In this document: positions 59,331-64,000 of the stretch, one piece after another
How positions within the stretch are numbered: position 1 is the first letter of the stretch
How the letters are laid out: every line of letters begins with the position of its first letter
Assembly (NCBI GenBank): GCA_028554755.1
Contig: JAPTOF010000005.1
Coordinates: forward strand, 9,743,501-9,807,500
Reading direction: 5' to 3'
DNA length: 64,000 bases
DNA from: Cordia subcordata
Taxonomy: Eukaryota > Streptophyta > Magnoliopsida > Boraginales > Cordiaceae
Position numbers and translations under genes: made by a program
The notes under the pieces: generated by a model
Told to the model about the DNA's origin: nothing
What the model saw: the letters and a program-made list of their open reading frames with translations, nothing else
The model's database searches: none

Positions 59331-60130
59331 CACGAACTTTGATTTGATTGTATGCACCCTTCATGTCGAATGTTGAGAAGATTCTGGACATAAAGCGCTG
59401 CAAAGCTCCATGGACTTTTGCTGGGTCGGATGAGACCTTTGTTGAGGAGATCTTGAATATCCTGTTTGCAATATTGAAGTGTATCTTGGTCCATTTGGAT
59501 GGGACGCGCTTTTGTTAGAATCATTGAATCATGGAAACCAGAAACATAAGGCAAAGATATCTCATGTGTTTTGCGTTTCCAAAAAACATTGGGAATGGAA
59601 GAGCAAACTTCTGATTCAAGTTGTTTTTGAAAAGAAGGAACTTGTTGTTGAAAATCAGATGATCCAATTTTTGAAGTGATCCTAGCAAACTCAAGATCTT
59701 CTCTGAGTAAATTGATTTGTTGAGTTTTGCATAGGATCAAATTGAGTTTTTTCTCAAGAGAAAGATCTTTAAGCAGATTAAGATCCTTAACTCTAGGAGA
59801 ATCAATAAAATTAAAAAGAATAGGTTGAGAAAGCAATGTTGTTTGGATGCCCTCATTTGAAACTGAAAAAAATTTGATTAAATCCAGGAAGGATGATCCA
59901 AGAATGATTGGAGTGTTGAGATTTCGAATAATAATAAAACTTGTTTTGATGCAAACACCATCTTTGCAAATATGAACATTTGAAAGACGATATTTGATTT
60001 TCAAAGATGATCCATTTGCGGCAGACATTTTTTCAGAAGATTTATCAAAATATTTTGTTGGAATCAAACCTTCTTGAATACAATTGAGGTCCGCACCTGA
60101 ATCAATTAATGCAATAAAAGTAAAAGAGAT
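59330..60130 (-). pseudogene. EPRV aspartic protease and start of reverse transcriptase
   Basis: The protease active site DSGA is at 60092-60103 and looks intact. The flap side includes NTPIILGSSFLDLI (about 59920-59880). After a spacer the frame enters the reverse-transcriptase N-terminal part (RPIQMDQDTLQYCKQDIQDL, then IRPSKSPWSF, about 59510-59410), then shifts frame near 59410. The protease frees the proteins from the polyprotein; this copy is not expected to be made. Confidence 0.75.
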
Positions 60131-60552
60131 TTGATTATTGATGACGAGCGTGACGAAAGTTCGCCATTTTTGAAAAGTTATTTGAGAAGAAATATGAAAA
60201 AGATTTTCTTCTTGAACCTTTTCTTTAGCTTGCTGTGTTGAAGGAGAAATTGAGTTGGAGGAAGAAGGTTGGGAAGAAAGAGTTAATTTGATTTGATGAA
60301 CTTCAGATTTAAGATCTGAGAGTTCTTTTTTGAGCGAACTGATCTCATGTTGTAGATCTTGAATTGAAGGTTGTGGAAGAGGAGTCCCATGTTGTTTTTT
60401 CAGAATCCTTTGAAGATTGTAGGGTTCTGTAGGCTCCGCGAGTTGAGTTGTTTATTGAACTTCTTCAACCTTGTCTTGGGAGAGCAAATCCTTGATCGCT
60501 TGAAGATACTCCAATTATTTTTGGGGAGAATCAAGATGTGTAATTGGATAAG

Positions 60553-60880
60553 CTAATCTGAAAGAGTTGAAGAGGAGGAAGAAGTAATAACATTTACTTT
60601 GAGTTTTGGTTTACTGCAGGAATTGCACATGCAGTTTTTTGAAATAATTGGATGAGAAGAAGAAGAGGAAGATGAGTCGTCAGAAGAATTGTTATCGAGT
60701 TCATCAAGTTGAAATTCTTCTTCTGAGGAAGATGATGTTGGTGAATTGTTGAGAATGTTCAAAAGCTGTTGTTGAATCTCTTTATCCATTTGAAGTTCAT
60801 TCAACTTGGTTTTGAACTTGCATTGATTAGAGAAATGCCCTGGTTTACCACACTTGTAGCAGACTGGGGATTTCTTAGAT
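60553..60880 (-). pseudogene. EPRV zinc knuckle and acidic serine-rich tail of coat protein
   Basis: A CCHC knuckle (CYKCGKPGHFSNQC) at about 60870-60820 is followed by NELQMDKEIQQQLL, a Ser/Asp/Glu-rich tract and a second cysteine group (CMCNSC, about 60630-60610). In the family the knuckle binds the viral RNA for packaging. The frame ends at 60553. Confidence 0.7.
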
Positions 60881-60899
60881 GATTTAATATTTTTGTTTG

Positions 60900-62031
60900 G
60901 TTTGGAATAATATTTAGATTTGGAAAATCTTGGTTTTTAGTATTTTTGGTACTTGCGGGATTTTAGTGTAATTGAGAAGGCTTGTTTTTAAAAGAAGATT
61001 TATGTTTGGGTTTTCTTGAAAGAGATTGGGATTTTCATAAGGGCTGATAACCGAACTACTCACAGAAATTTCCAAGCTCTTTGCGTGTTGAAAGCCGCTG
61101 ACGTTCAAGTTGATTTTTGATACGCAAGTCTATACAGAGTTCCAAACCTGTTTGATTGATAACAGCAATAAGTTGACCATATGAAAGGTGATCATATGGA
61201 ATATAACCATTATGTTGATTGCAGATTTTGGTTCGTACCTTTTCTGCAAAGAGAGGAGGGAGTTCGAAAAGAAAATTTTCTTTCCAGAAGGAACGTTGAC
61301 AGTCAGATCTGAGCATAACCCTAGTGAGGAAGGTATCTTTGTACCATCATAAATCCCTAAGAGTTTTGCACCTAAGATTGGAAAGAGTTTCAAGACTCTT
61401 TTCCTGGAGTGATTCAGATCAACCTACAAAATGGATCGCGATTGTTGAAAAGAGAGTGTTGGTAGCGTCAGAGATCATCTGGCCATGATCCTTGAGGATT
61501 AGATTGCCAGCTTGATCCTTTTGAATCGCATTGTAGATTCCTTGGCGTTGTTCCTCAGTGAGATAATTCTCCCACCATCCTTTGAGGATGCCTGTGAATC
61601 CACCTACGATTAATTTTGTGACATGTTGGTCCGTCTTGTTATGGATTTTGAAGACGTTTGATAACATGGTCATTTCTTGGAGAAGGTTGAGTATTTCATA
61701 CTCACTTCTACTGTTGATATTCCACTCGTAAAGAACACCGTCCAAAATATGATTTTTGAACGAATGATTCGCGTTCTTCAAAGCCAATATCGACGGGGGA
61801 TGACCTTGAATAATAATTTTGAACTGGATAATAAGGGGATTTGTTGACAACGATAGCTTGAACTTGAGAGGAAGGTTCTTGAGGAAGGGATTCTTGTTGG
61901 ACAAATTGATTTTCTATTGCAATGACAGAAGAATCAGAATCAGAGGAGGATTTTTTATCTGGATCCTGATTGATAACTGCAACAAATTTGTGTTGAGAAG
62001 ATGAAGGAGTCTCTGGAGATTTATTAGCCAT
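60900..62031 (-). pseudogene. EPRV coat protein region
   Basis: Pieces 61708-62031, 61419-61904, 61056-61393 and 60914-61108. The text WWENYLTEEQRQGIYNAI, then WKENFLFELPPLFAEKV, a Tyr-containing phrase and GLELCIDLRIKNQL follows the order of the conserved caulimovirid capsid core. Several frame changes break it (near 61890, 61405, 61390-61250 and 61080). Confidence 0.7.
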
Positions 62032-62052
62032 CTCAGAGATAAACCTTGGAAT

Positions 62053-63127
62053 TTATGGGGATGAAGGGGAATGTATCACTGGTGGTCGAATGGCAGATTT
62101 AGAAGCCACCATTTGAGGAGAAGGAGTATCAGGGACTACCTTATCTTTATTTTTAAGGGAGAGAGATTGAAGAATTTGAATTTGTTGTTCTACTTTCCTA
62201 AGAAGGTCAGCATTAGGGTCTTCTTTTAGCTTAACTTTTGAGGGAAGCGAGAAAGGTTTGATAATTGGGGTAGAAATTTTTGAAGAAGATTTAGTCAGAA
62301 AAGGTTCTTTTGAAACCAAAACTTCAATTTTGTCAAGTTACGTACCTAATGTATCTATGTATTAATTTGTAAAATTATTTTGTTCAATTATTTTATTAGT
62401 TTCCTTGATTGTTGTTTCCTTAGATATATCTAAAGAAGTAGAGGGTCCTTTAATTGGGGACGCAGGAATAGAAAATCTTTGATAAGAAAGTTGAATATTT
62501 TCAAATGGAGGTCTTTTGGAATCAATTGTAGTCTTTTGATCTAAAAGCAACCATTTATTTGTTGAAGAAGAAACCATTTGTAAATTTGTTGAAAAAGGAT
62601 AATCGATTTCTTGTGCTGCGGTAAACATTTCAAACCACTGGAAAAAAAGAAGAGTGATTTTATTTTGTCGCATAAAATGATAAAATTCTTCATGGATCTC
62701 ATCCTTTTGAGATCTCAAAAAGTGTTGAAGAAACCATATTCTTTTTTCCTCATTTTGAAGAGAGTTGAAATCAGTTTTGAGAAAAGAGAAATCAATTTTA
62801 AATTCTGTGTTGACCATAAAAAGATTTTTTTGTTGATGAAGAAGGTTCTGCCATGTCACTGGCTGTTGATGACGTGTTAGATTGTTGAACATAAACATTT
62901 TAAAGAATTGGTACAATTTCAACTGTGCCAAGAGGGATGTTGGATTTTGAACGCTGAAGATTGAAAGGACAATCAGGAGCATGTTGGAAAGGATATTTAG
63001 GTTCAGAGACGAGTCTGGACGAACGGGAAGAAGTAGATCTCCTAGTAGATCTCCTAACTGATTCGAAGTCAGAAGTACTAAACCTGATTTTTTTCTTGAC
63101 TGTTGAACTTGATCTCGACCGTGCCAT
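62053..63127 (-). pseudogene. EPRV region between movement and coat protein, unassigned
   Basis: Three open pieces: 62900-63127 (Ser/Arg-rich, MARSRSSSTVKKKIRF), 62362-62982 (206 codons, with helix-rich text such as WFLQHFLRSQKDEIHEEFYH) and 62053-62319 (a short coiled-coil phrase LLRKVEQQIQILQSL). They overlap in different frames, so frameshifts separate them. I recognise no domain; position suggests the polyprotein linker. Confidence 0.6.
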
Positions 63128-63250
63128 CCTAGTGTTGCTCTATGGAGGCGAGGTCATTATGTTGTTAGGGTACTACTGGTGTTGGATTTGGAACCGTCCA
63201 TTCCACAGGAATCTTAATCTCATTCCATTTGATTGCCTTTGGAACGAAAG

Positions 63251-63979
63251 TTAGCCCCTTGTTGTTTTCAAATTTGTTTGCAAAAGCAAAGCCTCACCTT
63301 TGGTGCCAGTTTTTAACGCTTTTGGGTTCAAAACAGTTTTCATAACTTTGTAATGAACACGATAAATAACGACCAAAGAGACAATATTGGGATCCATGTT
63401 AAAACCACTTGTCTTCATGTCCAAGGTTAAGACTTTTGGTGTGCCTGGACAATGAAGTGCAACAGAAAAATTTGGATAACAGTTGAAAAATACTGGTCCT
63501 TTTGAAAGACTGGTTGCCACAGTTCCTAACAAAGAATCAGCATAGTTTTGGTGACATGCATCACGAAGACATACAAGAACTGTGTTGTTGAGACCATCTC
63601 TGGTCAAAGGTTTGACTGCAATGGTAACTAAACCTATATGCAGGAAATTATATTTTTGTGCATGTTTGTTGATAGCCTTTTGGGAAAGAAGTTGAATGGA
63701 CTGAACAGGCTCATTGACACTCATCGTCTGTTCAACCGTGTTGATTTGATAACTTGTTGAGAAATCAAAAGTATGAGTTTTGTAAACTTGAAAGACTGGT
63801 ACTTCTGGCAAAGTCCAATCGGAAAGATGTTGTTGAATTTCAGAAAACTTTTGTTTTTGTTTATTCAAAACATTTGTTGGGTTACTACTAGATGCAGAGG
63901 AAAGTTGTTCACTTGAATTACTTTTCCAAAATCTATCCATATTAATGCAAATGAATGTTGATGACACTGCCACAGTCAA
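63251..63979 (-). pseudogene. EPRV movement protein region
   Basis: Open for up to 242 codons. The Met at 63937-63939 (MDRFWKSN) is a more likely start than the one at 63979. The central part (IGLVTIAVKPLTRDGL, then VLVCLRDACHQNY, then LTLDMKTSGF) matches the pattern of the caulimovirid 30K-type movement protein, which opens plasmodesmata for cell-to-cell spread. The frame ends at 63251, where a single long polyprotein would be expected to continue. Confidence 0.8.
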
Positions 63980-64000
63980 CGTTTTACACCTCTCTAAACG

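Larger units (their letters stand above)
58370..63979 (-). mobile_element. Endogenous pararetrovirus (Caulimoviridae), nearly complete, broken
   Basis: Read on the minus strand from the right window edge, the order is movement protein, serine/arginine-rich and coiled-coil segments, coat protein with CCHC finger, aspartic protease, reverse transcriptase and RNase H. This is the order of plant pararetroviruses that keep everything in one long reading frame (Petuvirus and Florendovirus type), and the span of about 5.6 kb fits one such frame. There is no integrase and no LTR, which separates it from Ty3/gypsy elements. Here the frame is split into at least ten pieces by stops and frameshifts, so it is an old silent copy. 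The 5' leader and any tRNA primer site would lie beyond the window. Genus is uncertain. Confidence 0.85.

Overview
The window is nuclear DNA of a flowering plant, most likely a eudicot. Its genes have GT-AG introns of 0.1 to 3.7 kb. The rest is AT-rich and filled with plant transposons: Mutator-like, hAT, PIF/Harbinger MITEs, a CACTA end, Helitrons, tRNA-derived SINEs, LINE and copia remnants, and an integrated caulimovirid (pararetrovirus). I cannot name the species.

I assembled four host genes exon by exon, and all read without a break. (1) 11008-21191 (+): a 200-aa tail-anchored TRAF-type zinc-finger protein in five coding exons, with three introns of about 2.8-3.7 kb, all loaded with repeats. 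(2) 30747-35075 (+): rhamnogalacturonate lyase, 15 exons, 636 aa, a pectin-degrading enzyme. (3) 38902-40169 (-): an unrecognised 100-aa protein in two exons. (4) 43963-47004 (+): the TFIIA gamma subunit, three exons, 106 aa, with a TATA box upstream. They are ordinary unlinked nuclear genes; nothing suggests a shared pathway or operon.

Layout. 0-2.3 kb: a decayed Mutator-like transposase on the minus strand, with an unusual array of eight 19-21 bp palindromes upstream of its start. 2.3-10.5 kb: AT-rich repeats with two SINEs of one family, a hAT-like element, a Helitron with internal tandem repeats and a LINE RNase H remnant. 10.5-21.2 kb: the zinc-finger gene, holding a MITE, a Helitron and a copia remnant in its introns. 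21.2-30.7 kb: intergenic, with a strand-switching CA/TG inverted structure broken by a CACTA end and an old pair of long direct repeats. 30.7-47.0 kb: the other three genes, separated by MITEs and a minus-strand Helitron. 47.3-51.4 kb: a solo-LTR-like block abutting a truncated minus-strand copia element whose leader carries twelve GGTCAA motifs. 55.0-56.9 kb: a short non-autonomous LTR element with both LTRs and a 5-bp target duplication. 58.3-64.0 kb: a nearly complete but broken endogenous pararetrovirus on the minus strand, running to the window edge.

The points most worth a second look are the palindrome array, the W-box-like leader array, the complete non-autonomous LTR element, the endogenous pararetrovirus and the unnamed small gene. 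All domain and family calls come from reading the sequence; no database search was possible.
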